Part shown: in pieces, positions 46,071 to 54,580 of the stretch
Numbering within the stretch: the stretch's first letter is position 1
How the letters are laid out: each line of letters starts with the position of its first letter
Assembly (NCBI RefSeq): GCF_016907975.1
Contig: NZ_JAFBCY010000003.1
Location: forward strand, 186,001 to 250,000
Direction: 5' to 3'
Source: Methylopila capsulata
Lineage (GTDB): Bacteria > Pseudomonadota > Alphaproteobacteria > Rhizobiales > Methylopilaceae
Length of the DNA: 64,000 nucleotides
Notes under the pieces: generated by a model
Told to the model about the DNA's origin: nothing
Databases searched by the model: none
The model's input: the letters and a program-made list of their open reading frames with translations, nothing else
Position numbers and translations under genes: made by a program

Positions 46071-47320
46071 GCGAGCCCGCCCGGGTCCAGACCCTCGCCG
46101 TCGCCCGCCTCGGCCACCGCGGCGACGGCGTGGCCGAGACGCCCGAGGGCGCGGTGTTCGTCGGCCGCGCGCTCGGCGGCGAAACCGTCGAGGTCGAGCG
46201 GCGAGGCGAACGCGGCCGCCTGCTGCGTGTGATCGAGGCCTCCCCCGACCGCGTCGAAGCCTACTGCCCCGAGGTTCCCCGCTGCGGCGGCTGCGCGATC
46301 CAGGAGTTCGCCCAGCCCGCGGCGCTCGCCTGGAAGCGCGGGCTGCTGATCGACGCGTTCCTGCGCGAGGGGCTCGACGTGGCGGAGCGGGTGGCGCCGA
46401 CGCTGGACGCCCACGGCGCCGGGCGGCGGCGCGCCACCTTCCACGCCCGGGCCGACGCCACGGGCCGCATTCATGTGGGCTTCGCGGAGGCGCGCAGCCA
46501 CGCGATCACGCCGATCGCCGCCTGCCCGCTGCTCGCGCCCTCGCTCGCCCGCGCGCTGCCCGTCGCCCGCGCGGTCGCGGCCGCGCTGTCCTCCCGCAAG
46601 AAGCCGCTCGACATCGTCACCACGGGCACGAGCGGCGGGCTCGACGTCGACGTCCGCGGCTCCGGTCCGCCGCCCGAGGCGCTGCGTCTCAAGCTCGTCG
46701 CGCTGGCCGAAAGCCTCGATCTGGCGCGGCTCGCGATCCACGGCGACGTCGTCGTCGAGCGCCGGCGGCCGGAGATCGCGATGGGCCGCGCGCTGGTGGC
46801 ACCGCCGCCCGGCGCCTTCCTGCAGGCGACCGCGGAGGGCGAAGCCATTCTCGCCGCCCTGGTGACGGACGCCGTCGGCAAGGCGAAGCGGGTGGCCGAC
46901 CTGTTCTCGGGCGTCGGCACCTTCGCGCTCAGGCTCGCCGAGGCGGCCGAGGTTCACGCCGTCGAAAGCGGCCGAGAGGCGATCGCCGCGCTGGAGGCTG
47001 CGGCGCGCCGCGCCTCAGGCCTGAAGCGTCTGACGACCGAGGCGCGCGACCTGTTCCGGCGCCCCTTGCTGGCGGCGGAGCTCGCCCGCTTCGACGCCGT
47101 CGCGTTCGATCCGCCGCGGGCGGGCGCCGAGGCCCAGGCGCGGATGCTGGCGGAGTCGAAGGTTCAGAAGGTGATCGCGGTGTCGTGCAGCGTGGCGACG
47201 CTCGCCCGCGACGCGGCCATCCTGACGCGCGGCGGCTACGCGCTGGAGCGCGTCACGCCGGTCGACCAGTTCAGGCATTCCGCGCACGTGGAGGCGGTGG
47301 CGACGTTCACGCGCCGCTGA
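46067..47320 (+). CDS. RumA/TrmA-family uracil-5 RNA methyltransferase
   Basis: 417 residues. An N-terminal TRAM-like domain (LAVARLGHRGDGVAETPEGA) is followed by Fe-S cluster cysteines (YCPEVPRCGGCAIQEF and a later ITPIAACPLLAP). The SAM domain has VADLFSGVGTFALRLAEAA, FDPPRAGAEAQ and nucleophile Cys in IAVSCSVATLARD. It would methylate U in 23S rRNA (RlmD-like) or tRNA; the exact target is not fixed. It is coupled to tlyA, which gives a two-gene rRNA-modification operon. Confidence 0.9.
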   Translation: MSEPARVQTLAVARLGHRGDGVAETPEGAVFVGRALGGETVEVERRGERGRLLRVIEASPDRVEAYCPEVPRCGGCAIQEFAQPAALAWKRGLLIDAFLREGLDVAERVAPTLDAHGAGRRRATFHARADATGRIHVGFAEARSHAITPIAACPLLAPSLARALPVARAVAAALSSRKKPLDIVTTGTSGGLDVDVRGSGPPPEALRLKLVALAESLDLARLAIHGDVVVERRRPEIAMGRALVAPPPGAFLQATAEGEAILAALVTDAVGKAKRVADLFSGVGTFALRLAEAAEVHAVESGREAIAALEAAARRASGLKRLTTEARDLFRRPLLAAELARFDAVAFDPPRAGAEAQARMLAESKVQKVIAVSCSVATLARDAAILTRGGYALERVTPVDQFRHSAHVEAVATFTRR

Positions 47321-47349
47321 TCGCGACGGATCCTGACGGCGGCCATGAA

Positions 47350-47381
47350 AAAGGGCCGGAACGCTGAAGCGCCGGCCCTTT
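47350..47381. terminator. Bidirectional intrinsic terminator
   Basis: AAAGGGCCGG pairs with CCGGCCCTTT, with an inner CGC/GCG extension. It lies between the methyltransferase stop and the convergent gstI stop. A-rich and T-rich edges let it work in both directions. Confidence 0.85.
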
Positions 47382-47436
47382 CAATCGCAATTCGTGAGGT
47401 GCGGATCGACGCTGGAAGCATCGTATCCGTCGGAGA

Positions 47437-47634
47437 TCAACTCTTCCGTCCCTTCTGGGCGTCCTGAACCGCTTCGTCGTGGTACCAGGCCCCGGTCTGC
47501 ACGACGGGAGCCTGCGCGGCGAGACGCATCTCGGCGGCGAACTGCGCCTTCCGGCGCGCGTCCGCGGACGCCATGTGGCTCTGGGGGAACGCGTAGATCT
47601 TGGCGGTCGGCTGCGGGTGGTGAGCCGGTGTCAT
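47437..47634 (-). CDS. gstI: DUF2735 protein, glutamine synthetase translation inhibitor GstI-like
   Basis: 65 residues: TAKIYAFPQSHMASADAR at the start, and GAWYHDEAVQDAQKGRKS at the end. TAxIYxFP and WYHxxAV are the conserved blocks of DUF2735/GstI. In Rhizobium leguminosarum gstI lies divergent from glnII and its product blocks glnII translation when nitrogen is ample. The same arrangement is seen here. The open frame continues upstream to 47763, but only the part from 47634 is conserved. A strong terminator follows. Confidence 0.9.
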   Translation of the reverse strand: MTPAHHPQPTAKIYAFPQSHMASADARRKAQFAAEMRLAAQAPVVQTGAWYHDEAVQDAQKGRKS

Positions 47635-48170
47635 TGAGAAAACCCTTTCGTCCTCTGCGCGAGCCGCGCGGCTCGCTTCGTCTTTCAATATGGGAAGACT
47701 GAGTAGTTTTTGATCGGTTTGCCTAGTAAAAAAGCAGAAATTGGCTAAACTATCAGCATGCACGCTTCAGCCGCGCTTTTTGCCGCGGCTCGCCCACTCC
47801 GCACGCACGCACATTAGGCAGGCGCGCGCCATGCGGACCGGAGGGGTTGACAGCCGCGCCCGCCGCACGCTCCGGCGAAGCCGTCCTGACAGGGGCGCGG
47901 CCCGCCGTCGCCCCGCACCATCCGCCAAGGCCTTGATTCCAGAAGCGCTTCGCCGGGGACGCCATCGCCCGTCGGCTGCGCGCGGCGCGCCTTGCGCAAG
48001 CTGAGATGGCGCGGAAGCCCGGGACGCCCAGCCCGCCCCGAGACCCCGCCTCGTTAACTGGCATGTTTAATGCTTTTGCAGAGTGCGGTCGTCGACGTCT
48101 GCGTCGGCGGGCGACCGGCCGCGCCGAGATTCTGGACCCCTCGCGTCATACGCTTTCTGAGAGGCTCGAA
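47635..48170. other. gstI-glnII intergenic regulatory region
   Basis: 536 nt. The part next to gstI (47680-47770) is AT-rich, with runs such as TAGTAAAAAAGCAGAAATTGG, and probably holds the gstI promoter. The central 47780-48050 is GC-rich with no credible gene. The glnII-proximal part holds a sigma-54-type promoter (listed separately) and a leader of about 85 nt, where GstI could act on the mRNA. No clear NtrC site was recognised. Confidence 0.6.
48059..48074 (+). promoter_or_regulatory. Sigma-54-type promoter for glnII
   Basis: TGGCATGTTTAATGCT has GG and GC separated by exactly 10 nt, as in the -24/-12 pattern. It is weaker than the guanidine-operon site, since the -12 box reads ATGCT, not TTGCT. 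It lies about 97 nt before the glnII start. glnII genes of rhizobia are known to use RpoN/NtrC. Confidence 0.65.
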
Positions 48171-49211
48171 ATGACGAAGTTTAAGCTCGAGTACATCTGG
48201 CTCGACGGCTACACCCCGGTGCCGAACCTCCGCGGCAAGACCCAGATCAAGGAGTTCGACTCCTTCCCGACTCTCGAGCAGCTGCCGCTTTGGGGCTTCG
48301 ACGGCTCGTCCACGCTGCAGGCCGAGGGGCACTCGTCCGACTGCGTGCTGAAGCCGATCCGGCACTTCGTCGACCCGGCCCGCACCAACGGCGTGCTGGT
48401 GCTCTGCGAAGTCATGATGCCGGACGGCGTCACCCCGCACTCGACCAACAAGCGCGCCACCATCCTCGACGACGACGGCGCCTGGTTCGGCTTCGAGCAG
48501 GAGTACTTCTTCTACCAGGACGGCCGCCCGCTCGGCTTCCCCGAGCAGGGCTACCCCGCCCCGCAGGGTCCGTACTACTGCGGCGTCGGCTCCTCGAACG
48601 TCGGCCCGCTCGCCCGCAAGATCGTCGAGGAGCACCTCGACCTCTGCCTCGAGGCCGGCATCAACCACGAGGGCATCAACGCGGAAGTCGCGAAGGGCCA
48701 GTGGGAGTTCCAGATCTTCGGCAAGGGCTCCAAGAAGGCCGCCGACGAGATGTGGATGGCGCGCTACCTGCTGCAGCGCCTCTGCGAGACCTATGAGATC
48801 GACATCGAGTATCACTGCAAGCCGCTCGGCGACACCGACTGGAACGGCTCGGGCATGCACTGCAACTTCTCGACCGAGTACCTGCGCACGGTCGGCGGCA
48901 AGGACTACTTCGAAGCGCTGATGGCGGCCTTCGACAAGAACCTGATGGACCACATCGCCGTCTACGGCCCGGACAACGACAAGCGTCTCACGGGCAAGCA
49001 CGAGACCGCGCCGTGGAACAAGTTCAGCTACGGCGTGGCCGACCGCGGCGCGTCGATCCGCGTGCCGCACTCCTTCGTCAAGAACGACTACAAGGGCTAC
49101 CTCGAGGATCGTCGCCCGAACTCGCAGGGCGACCCCTACCAGATCGCTTCGCAGGTGCTGAAGACGATCTCGGAAGTCCCGACCGCCAAGTCCGCCGCCG
49201 CCGCGGCCTGA
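48171..49211 (+). CDS. glnII: Type II glutamine synthetase (GlnII)
   Basis: 346 residues, the eukaryote-like GSII size. Beta-grasp start YIWLDGYTPVPNLRGKTQ; active-site blocks WGFDGSSTLQAEG, WFGFEQEYFFYQDGRPLGFP, INHEGINAEVAKGQWEFQIF, GDTDWNGSGMHCNFSTEYLR and RGASIRVPHSF are all complete. It makes glutamine from glutamate and ammonia. ATG 48171 begins the family sequence; the frame runs to 48006 but crosses the sigma-54 promoter. Two GC-rich hairpins follow the stop. It would assimilate ammonia from guanidine or asparagine breakdown. Confidence 0.97.
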   Translation: MTKFKLEYIWLDGYTPVPNLRGKTQIKEFDSFPTLEQLPLWGFDGSSTLQAEGHSSDCVLKPIRHFVDPARTNGVLVLCEVMMPDGVTPHSTNKRATILDDDGAWFGFEQEYFFYQDGRPLGFPEQGYPAPQGPYYCGVGSSNVGPLARKIVEEHLDLCLEAGINHEGINAEVAKGQWEFQIFGKGSKKAADEMWMARYLLQRLCETYEIDIEYHCKPLGDTDWNGSGMHCNFSTEYLRTVGGKDYFEALMAAFDKNLMDHIAVYGPDNDKRLTGKHETAPWNKFSYGVADRGASIRVPHSFVKNDYKGYLEDRRPNSQGDPYQIASQVLKTISEVPTAKSAAAAA

Positions 49212-49219
49212 TCGGCTCC

Positions 49220-49251
49220 GTCCGGCCGGGACGTCAGCGTCCCGGCCGGAC
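49220..49251 (+). terminator. Terminator hairpin after glnII
   Basis: GTCCGGCCGGGACG pairs with CGTCCCGGCCGGAC around a TCAG loop, followed by CTTCCGCTCTTTC. A second hairpin, AACGCCGACGGG/CCCGTCGGCGTT, lies at 49266-49294 followed by GGTCGTTCT. Together they should end the glnII transcript. The remaining 200 nt to the next gene show no other element. Confidence 0.8.
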
Positions 49252-49507
49252 CTTCCGCTCTTTCGAACGCCGACGGGCCCCGCCCGTCGGCGTTGGTCGT
49301 TCTGGGGTGCGGATGGAGCGAGAACCAGCGGGGCTCAGGTCGGCGCGCTAGGCGCTTCAGCGCTTTGGGGCGCATGAAGAGCAAACCGCGCTTGCGAAAC
49401 GTCCAAAAGCAGGCTCACCAACGCTCTGGGCAATTGCGAAGTTTTACTGTGCAATCGAGACTAGGTCGTCTGATTCATCGCACGCTGAGAAATTGGGGGA
49501 AGAGCGC

Positions 49508-49855
49508 ATGAAGCTTGTTGAAGCGGCGGGCATCGCCGCTTGCGTCCTGTTGTTGGGGGGATGCGCAACGACCGTCGATCCTAAAACGTTCGCAGCGGGA
49601 CGCGAGGTCTTGATCGGGAGTCCTGCGGCCGTGCGACATGTCACGGCCGATTGCGCCGCCAAGGTACGCCGCAACCCGCAGCTCCATCAATCCATCAACC
49701 TTTTGGTGAGTTTGCCCCCCGATCGCTCGCCTGATGTCTTCTGCGAACGCTTCATAAAGGCCTACCGCGACGGCAGGATCACCTATGAGAAATACTTGGA
49801 GAGTTCGAAAAAGATCGTAGATCCGGATTTAGTCCGGATAGCGCAAGGCCGTTAG
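49508..49855 (+). CDS. Small lipoprotein of unknown function
   Basis: 115 residues. A lipoprotein signal with lipobox LLGGC (VEAAGIAACVLLLGGCATT) is clear, then a mature domain with two Cys (HVTADCAAKVRRNPQ; DVFCERFIKAYRDGRI) that could form a disulfide. No family is recognised. GGGGGAAG lies 6-8 nt before ATG 49508. The gene is visibly less GC-rich than its neighbours, including AT-rich third positions, suggesting recent acquisition. It is alone between glnII and a palindromic repeat. Confidence 0.75.
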   Translation: MKLVEAAGIAACVLLLGGCATTVDPKTFAAGREVLIGSPAAVRHVTADCAAKVRRNPQLHQSINLLVSLPPDRSPDVFCERFIKAYRDGRITYEKYLESSKKIVDPDLVRIAQGR

Positions 49856-49967
49856 TCGCCCGCGTTCAATGTCGAAGCGGCGGGGGCAGGCTCATTGACG
49901 GTGCGCCGAGGCCGGCATGGTCGCTGCCCCGCCGCGCAAAGCCCGATCCGCTCAGGATCGATCACCC

Positions 49968-50057
49968 GTCATGCCCGCGACTTAGCCCAGGTATCCACGA
50001 CTTGTGCGCAAGCGCTTGACTGCCAAGTCGTGGATACCCGGCTTCGCCCGGCATGAC
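49968..50057. repeat. Long inverted intergenic repeat (AAGTCGTGGAT type)
   Basis: GTCATGCCCG at the left mirrors CGGGCATGAC-like CCCGGCATGAC at the right, and GTATCCACGACTT mirrors AAGTCGTGGATAC. A related half-copy, AAGTCGTGGATGCCCG...CGGGCATGAC, occurs at 58077-58112. The pair indicates a dispersed palindromic element family in this genome. It also fills the gap between convergent genes and may terminate transcription. Confidence 0.75.
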
Positions 50058-50075
50058 GCCGCGCCCCGACGCGCC

Positions 50076-50660
50076 TTACGACGTCCAGCGCCAGCCGGCG
50101 TCGTCGAACACGATCGCGCGGCCCTGCACGATCGCCATGTCGGGCACGGCCGCGCGGTCGACGCCGCCCCTCAGCGCCAGCAGCACGCGCGAGACGCCGC
50201 CGTGGGCGACGAGCACGGTCGGCCCGTCGAGCCCGTCGACGGCTTCACCGACCCGCAGCGACAGGTCCGCGTAGCTCTCGCCCTCGGGCGGGCGGAAGTC
50301 CCAGATGGCCTTCGTGCGGCGGGCGACGCTCGCCGGGTCGCGTCGCTTGAGCTCGCGGAAGGTCGCGCCCTCCCATGTCCCGAACGAGAGCTCCTTCAGG
50401 CGTGGATCGCGGTCGAAGGCGTCGGGGTCGAGCCCGAGAACGGCCCGCAGGCGCCGCATGGTCTCGGAGGCGCGCGACAGCGGGCTCGCGACGAAGCGGT
50501 AGCCCGCGGCGTCGCCGAGCGCCGCCTTCAGCGTGCGGCCGACGGCGTCCGCCTGGTCGCGGCCGCGGCCGTTCAGCGGAATGTCGGTCTGGCCCTGCAG
50601 CCGGCCCTCGGCGTTCCAGTCGGTCTCGCCGTGGCGGACGACGACGAGCGGAGCCGTCAC
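50076..50660 (-). CDS. Histidine phosphatase (phosphoglycerate mutase-like)
   Basis: 194 residues from a GTG start that overlaps the fabI stop (GTGA). The catalytic His block is VVVRHGETDWNAEGRLQGQT, with FVASPLSRASETMRRL, ELSFGTWEG and VLVAHGGVSRVLL completing the active site. It is a broad-specificity phosphatase or cofactor-dependent mutase; the substrate is not shown. Coupling to fabI is common in related genomes. Confidence 0.9.
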   Translation of the reverse strand: MTAPLVVVRHGETDWNAEGRLQGQTDIPLNGRGRDQADAVGRTLKAALGDAAGYRFVASPLSRASETMRRLRAVLGLDPDAFDRDPRLKELSFGTWEGATFRELKRRDPASVARRTKAIWDFRPPEGESYADLSLRVGEAVDGLDGPTVLVAHGGVSRVLLALRGGVDRAAVPDMAIVQGRAIVFDDAGWRWTS

Positions 50661-51472
50661 CCCGCGACCGACATGTCCGGCGCGTCTGGGTTCTTCATGC
50701 CGACGATGTGGTAGCCCGCGTCGACGTGGTGCACTTCGCCGGTCACGCCGCGGCCCATGTCGGACAGCAGGTAGAGCGCCGAGTCGCCCACCTCCTCGAT
50801 GGAGACGGTGCGACGCAGCGGCGCGTTGTACTCGTTCCACTTCAGGATGTAGCGGAAGTCGCCGATGCCGGACGCGGCCAGCGTCTTGATCGGGCCGGCG
50901 GAGATCGCGTTGACGCGGATGCCGCCCGGGCCGAGGTCGGCCGCGAGGTAGCGCACGGAGGCCTCCAGCGCGGCCTTCGCGACGCCCATGACGTTGTAGT
51001 GCGGCATCCACTTCTCGGCGCCGTAGTAGGTCAGCGTCAGGATCGAGCCGCCGTTCCCCATCAGCTTCTCCGCCCGCTGCGCGACGGCGGTGAGCGAATA
51101 GCAGGAGATGAACATGGTCTTGTGGAAGTTCTCGGCGGTGGTCTCGACGTAGCGGCCGTCGAGCTGGTCCTTGTCCGAGAAGGCGATGGCGTGGACCACG
51201 AAGTCGAGCCCGCCCATCAGCTCGCCGGTCTTCTCGAACACGGCGTCGATGCTCGCGGGGTCGGTCACGTCGCAGTGGCCGACGACATGCGCGTCCAGTT
51301 CCGCCGCCAGCGGCTCCACGCGCTTCTTCAGCGCGTCGCCCTGGTAGGTGAAGGCGAGCTTCGCCCCGGCCTTCGCCGCGGCCTTGGCGATCCCCCAGGC
51401 GATGGATCGGTTGTTCGCGACGCCCATCACGAGGCCTCGCTTGCCGGCCATCAAGCCTTGGACATCGGTCAT
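50657..51472 (-). CDS. fabI: Enoyl-[acyl-carrier-protein] reductase FabI
   Basis: 271 residues. The divergent FabI nucleotide motif GVANNRSIAWGIAKA, catalytic Tyr/Tyr/Lys region (LTYYGAEKWMPHYNVMGVAK) and AGPIKTLAASGI are complete. It performs the last NADH-dependent reduction step of fatty-acid elongation. ATG 51472 begins the conserved protein (MTDVQGLMAGKRGLVMG) with GAGGGTG upstream; the frame extends to 51541. It heads a two-gene operon with the phosphatase. Confidence 0.96.
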   Translation of the reverse strand: MTDVQGLMAGKRGLVMGVANNRSIAWGIAKAAAKAGAKLAFTYQGDALKKRVEPLAAELDAHVVGHCDVTDPASIDAVFEKTGELMGGLDFVVHAIAFSDKDQLDGRYVETTAENFHKTMFISCYSLTAVAQRAEKLMGNGGSILTLTYYGAEKWMPHYNVMGVAKAALEASVRYLAADLGPGGIRVNAISAGPIKTLAASGIGDFRYILKWNEYNAPLRRTVSIEEVGDSALYLLSDMGRGVTGEVHHVDAGYHIVGMKNPDAPDMSVAG

Positions 51473-51672
51473 GAAAACACCCTCACAGCGCGCGTTATCG
51501 CGGAATTCGCCCGCTATGGCATAGGGCCTCAAGGCCTTCAAGCCGCAGCGGTCGCCCGTTCATCACAGCGCGTTTCATTTCGCGCCCGCTCGCGCCGCCC
51601 CAGGCGCGTTGACGGACGTCCGGCCGCATGGTGCGCTGCACCCCGCACGCACCGAAGCGCCGGGGAGATCCT

Positions 51673-52143
51673 ATGAGCGACACGCGTCCGCCGTTGCCGC
51701 CGTTCACCTTCGAAACCGCAACCCTCAAGGCCCGCAAGGCGGAGGACGCCTGGAACACGCACGATCCCGAAAAGGTGTCGCTCGCCTACACCGAGGACAG
51801 CTCCTGGCGGAACCGCTCGGACTTCTTCACAGGCCGCCCCGCCATCGTCGCGTTCCTGACGCGCAAGTGGGCGAAGGAGCTGGACTACCGCCTGATCAAG
51901 GAGCTGTGGGCCTTTCACGACAACCGAATCGCCGTCCGTTTCCAGTACGAGTGGCACGACGCCGCCGGCGACTGGTTCCGCTCCTACGGCAACGAGCAGT
52001 GGGAGTTCGACGAGCGCGGCCTCATGCGCCGCCGCGAGGCGAGCATCAACGACGTCGTGATCAAGGAAAACCAGCGCAAGTTCCTGTGGCCCAAGGGCCC
52101 CCGCCCGGACGACTTCCCCGGGCTGACGGAGCTTGGACTGTAG
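51673..52143 (+). CDS. DUF1348 / NTF2-like family protein
   Basis: 156 residues of the DUF1348 group: [60 protein letters not shown] and [11 protein letters not shown] are hallmark blocks. The cone-shaped NTF2-like fold suggests a small-molecule binding or isomerase-like role, but none is proven. ATG 51673 has GGGGAGAT upstream. It stands alone. Confidence 0.88.
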   Translation: MSDTRPPLPPFTFETATLKARKAEDAWNTHDPEKVSLAYTEDSSWRNRSDFFTGRPAIVAFLTRKWAKELDYRLIKELWAFHDNRIAVRFQYEWHDAAGDWFRSYGNEQWEFDERGLMRRREASINDVVIKENQRKFLWPKGPRPDDFPGLTELGL

Positions 52144-52189
52144 GACGGCTTGCGGCGGCCTTGGAGCCGCCGCTCGCCTTCGGCGCGCC

Positions 52190-53152
52190 TCAGCCGCGCG
52201 GATCGTAGGGCGCCTCGTCGCGCAGGCGCTTGGCAAGCTCTTCGAGCTTCGGGTCGCCGCCCGGCGGCAGCGCGATGCGCAGCTCCACCAGCAGGTCTCC
52301 GGCCGAGCCGTCGGCGCCGATGCCCTTGCCGCGCAGGCGCAGCGTGCGGCCGCCGTCGGAGCCGGCCGGGACCTTGAGCTCCACCACGCCGTCGAGCGTC
52401 GGCACGCGCACCTTGGCGCCCAGCACCGCCTCGTAGAGCGCGACCGGGACCTCGACGCGCACGTCGCGGCCCTCGGCGCGGAACTGCGGGTCGGGCGCGA
52501 CGCGCACCCGCACCAGCGCGTCGCCCGGCGCGCCGCCGAGCCCGCTCGCCTGTCCCTGGCCCTTGAGGCGGATCGACTTGCCGTCCTCGATGCCCGCCGG
52601 AACCGAGACCTCGAGCTCCTTGCCCGTCGGCAGCCTCACCCGGCGTTTGGCGCCCCGCGCCCACTCGCGGAACGGCACAACGATCTCCGCCGTCACGTCC
52701 TCGCCGCGCGGCGGCTCGCCGCCGAATCCCGCGCGCGGCCGGCGACCGCCGAAGGCGCCGAGAATGTCCTCGAAGATGTCCTCGCCGCCCGCGCCGCCGC
52801 CGAAGCCCCGGCGCGCGCCGCCGAACGGCGAGCCGCCCGCGTCGAACTCGAAATGGGCGCTGCGGGGGCCAGCGCCGGGGCGCGCGGAGGCGCCCTCGAA
52901 CCCGCGGAACCGCGGCTTGCCCTCGGCGTCGATCTCGCCGCGGTCGAACTGGCCGCGCTTGTTCTCGTCGGACAGCAGCTCGTAGGCCGAGCTGATCTCG
53001 GCGAAACGCTCCTTCGCCTTGGGATCGTCGGGCCGCTGGTCCGGATGCCACGTCTTGGCGAGCTTGCGGAAGGCTTTCTTGATGTCGGCGGACGTCGCCG
53101 AGCGCGTCACGCCGAGCACGTCATAGGGATCGCGCATCGGGTCGTTCGTCAC
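52190..53152 (-). CDS. DnaJ C-terminal-domain co-chaperone (CbpA-like)
   Basis: 320 residues. A J domain (DPYDVLGVTRSATSADIKKA with WHPDQ), a Gly/Phe-rich linker (GGARRGFGGGAGGEDIFEDI), and two C-terminal substrate-binding beta domains (ITAEIVVPF-like VTAEIVVPFREWARG; LKVPAGSDGGRTLRLRGKG). There is no zinc-finger CxxCxGxG region, so it is a type II J-protein like CbpA. ATG 53137 is a possible alternative start. It assists DnaK. Confidence 0.92.
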   Translation of the reverse strand: MTNDPMRDPYDVLGVTRSATSADIKKAFRKLAKTWHPDQRPDDPKAKERFAEISSAYELLSDENKRGQFDRGEIDAEGKPRFRGFEGASARPGAGPRSAHFEFDAGGSPFGGARRGFGGGAGGEDIFEDILGAFGGRRPRAGFGGEPPRGEDVTAEIVVPFREWARGAKRRVRLPTGKELEVSVPAGIEDGKSIRLKGQGQASGLGGAPGDALVRVRVAPDPQFRAEGRDVRVEVPVALYEAVLGAKVRVPTLDGVVELKVPAGSDGGRTLRLRGKGIGADGSAGDLLVELRIALPPGGDPKLEELAKRLRDEAPYDPRG

Positions 53153-53250
53153 CGTCGTTGATGTTGGGCGCGCCGCCGCGGAGAGGCGCGACGCGTGTCG
53201 TCGTCAATGTGGAGCGGCTGTGACTGGAATGCAACAATCCGCGAGCGCGT

Positions 53251-53913
53251 TCAGAGCGAACGGCTCGCCGTGGTGCGGATCGCCACCGCCTCCCAGTAGC
53301 CGGCGGCGGTCCGGCAGGCCGTGCCTTCGAGCCGCTGCTCGCGGCCGCTCGCGCTGTGGCTCGCGACGAAGGGCCGACAGGTGGCGCCGTTGGCGTTGCT
53401 GACGGCGGCCGCGGCGACAAAGGAGCCGTAGGAGCCGCTGTCGGGGTTGGCCCAGGGCACGGAGGCGTTGACGGCGTCGGCCGTCATGGCGAGGCCGAGC
53501 GCGCCGCGGGCGTAGCCCCAGTCCGAGGCGGTCAGTCCTGGCGGGGTCGCGGCGGGCTCGACGGCGGCGGCGGGCGCATAGGCCGCAGGCTTCGGCGCCT
53601 CCGACGGCGCGGCCGAGGCGACGCCCGGCGGCGGCGCGAGCGGGGCCGAGGTCACGGCGCTCTTCGCCTCGCCTTCGTACTTGAAGTCGTCCGCCTGCCG
53701 CTCGGCGGCGGGGCGGCGGATGCTGCCGGTCTTCAGCTCGTCCGCGTCCGAGCCGAACAGCGGATAGGATACGCTGCAGCCGCCCATGAGCAGGGCGAGG
53801 CCGAACGCCGCGCCCACGCCGCCCCCGCGGCGGAGCGCCGCTCGCGACGGGCCGGCGGCTCGTGTAGACCGTTCGCTGTCGGACAAACGCTGATACAGGC
53901 TACGCATCCGCAC
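53251..53913 (-). CDS. RT0821/Lpp0805-type surface lipoprotein
   Basis: 220 residues. An Arg-rich start is followed by a hydrophobic segment and lipobox [12 protein letters not shown], then an Ala/Pro-rich linker ([20 protein letters not shown]) and a C-terminal domain with [19 protein letters not shown] and [10 protein letters not shown]. The C-terminal Cys pair and SASG element resemble the RT0821/Lpp0805 surface antigens. The function is unknown. It is divergent from pdxH with a 47-nt gap. Confidence 0.78.
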   Translation of the reverse strand: MRMRSLYQRLSDSERSTRAAGPSRAALRRGGGVGAAFGLALLMGGCSVSYPLFGSDADELKTGSIRRPAAERQADDFKYEGEAKSAVTSAPLAPPPGVASAAPSEAPKPAAYAPAAAVEPAATPPGLTASDWGYARGALGLAMTADAVNASVPWANPDSGSYGSFVAAAAVSNANGATCRPFVASHSASGREQRLEGTACRTAAGYWEAVAIRTTASRSL

Positions 53914-53960
53914 TCGTAAACTCCGTGATCACGGTACGAACTGAACGGCAGGAGCGGTTA

Positions 53961-54560
53961 ATGTCGAGTGACTTCCACGCCACAGACGATCCTTTCCAGG
54001 CGTTCGACGCGTGGATGGCGGAGGCCGTCGCCGCGGAGGTCAACGATCCCAACGCCATGGCGCTCGCGACCGTGGACGCGGACGGCCTGCCGGACGTGCG
54101 GGTGGTGTTGCTGAACGGCCTCGATCGGCGCGGCTTCGCGTTCTACACCAACCTCGGCAGCGCCAAGGGCCGCGAGCTGACGGCCCAGCCGAAGGCGGCG
54201 GCGGTGTTCCACTGGAAGTCGCTGCGGCGGCAGATTCGCATCCGCGGCCCGGTCGAGCGGGTGACCGAGGCCGAGGCCGACGCCTACTTCGCGACCCGGC
54301 CGCGGCTGAGCCGGATCGGCGCCTGGGCCTCGCGCCAGTCGACGCCGCTCGGCTCCCGCCGGGAGCTCGAAGACGCGGTCGCCGCCTTCGAGACTCGGTT
54401 CGAGGGCGAAGAGCCGCCGCGCCCGCCGCACTGGACGGGCTTCCGCATCGTCCCCATCTCGATCGAGTTCTGGCAGGATATGCCGTTCCGCCTGCATGAC
54501 CGCGCGACCTTCGCGGCGCAGCCGGACGGCTCCTGGACCCGCACCCGCCTCTATCCGTGA
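53961..54560 (+). CDS. pdxH: Pyridoxamine 5'-phosphate oxidase PdxH
   Basis: 199 residues. FMN- and PLP-binding blocks are complete: [71 protein letters not shown] and the C-terminal WTRTRLYP. It makes pyridoxal 5'-phosphate in the salvage and biosynthetic route. ATG 53961 lies 10 nt after AGGAGCGG; the frame starts earlier at 53925 without conserved sequence. The following SDR gene is in the same run. Confidence 0.96.
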   Translation: MSSDFHATDDPFQAFDAWMAEAVAAEVNDPNAMALATVDADGLPDVRVVLLNGLDRRGFAFYTNLGSAKGRELTAQPKAAAVFHWKSLRRQIRIRGPVERVTEAEADAYFATRPRLSRIGAWASRQSTPLGSRRELEDAVAAFETRFEGEEPPRPPHWTGFRIVPISIEFWQDMPFRLHDRATFAAQPDGSWTRTRLYP

Positions 54561-54580
54561 CCTCCCGCCCAGGATCAGCG

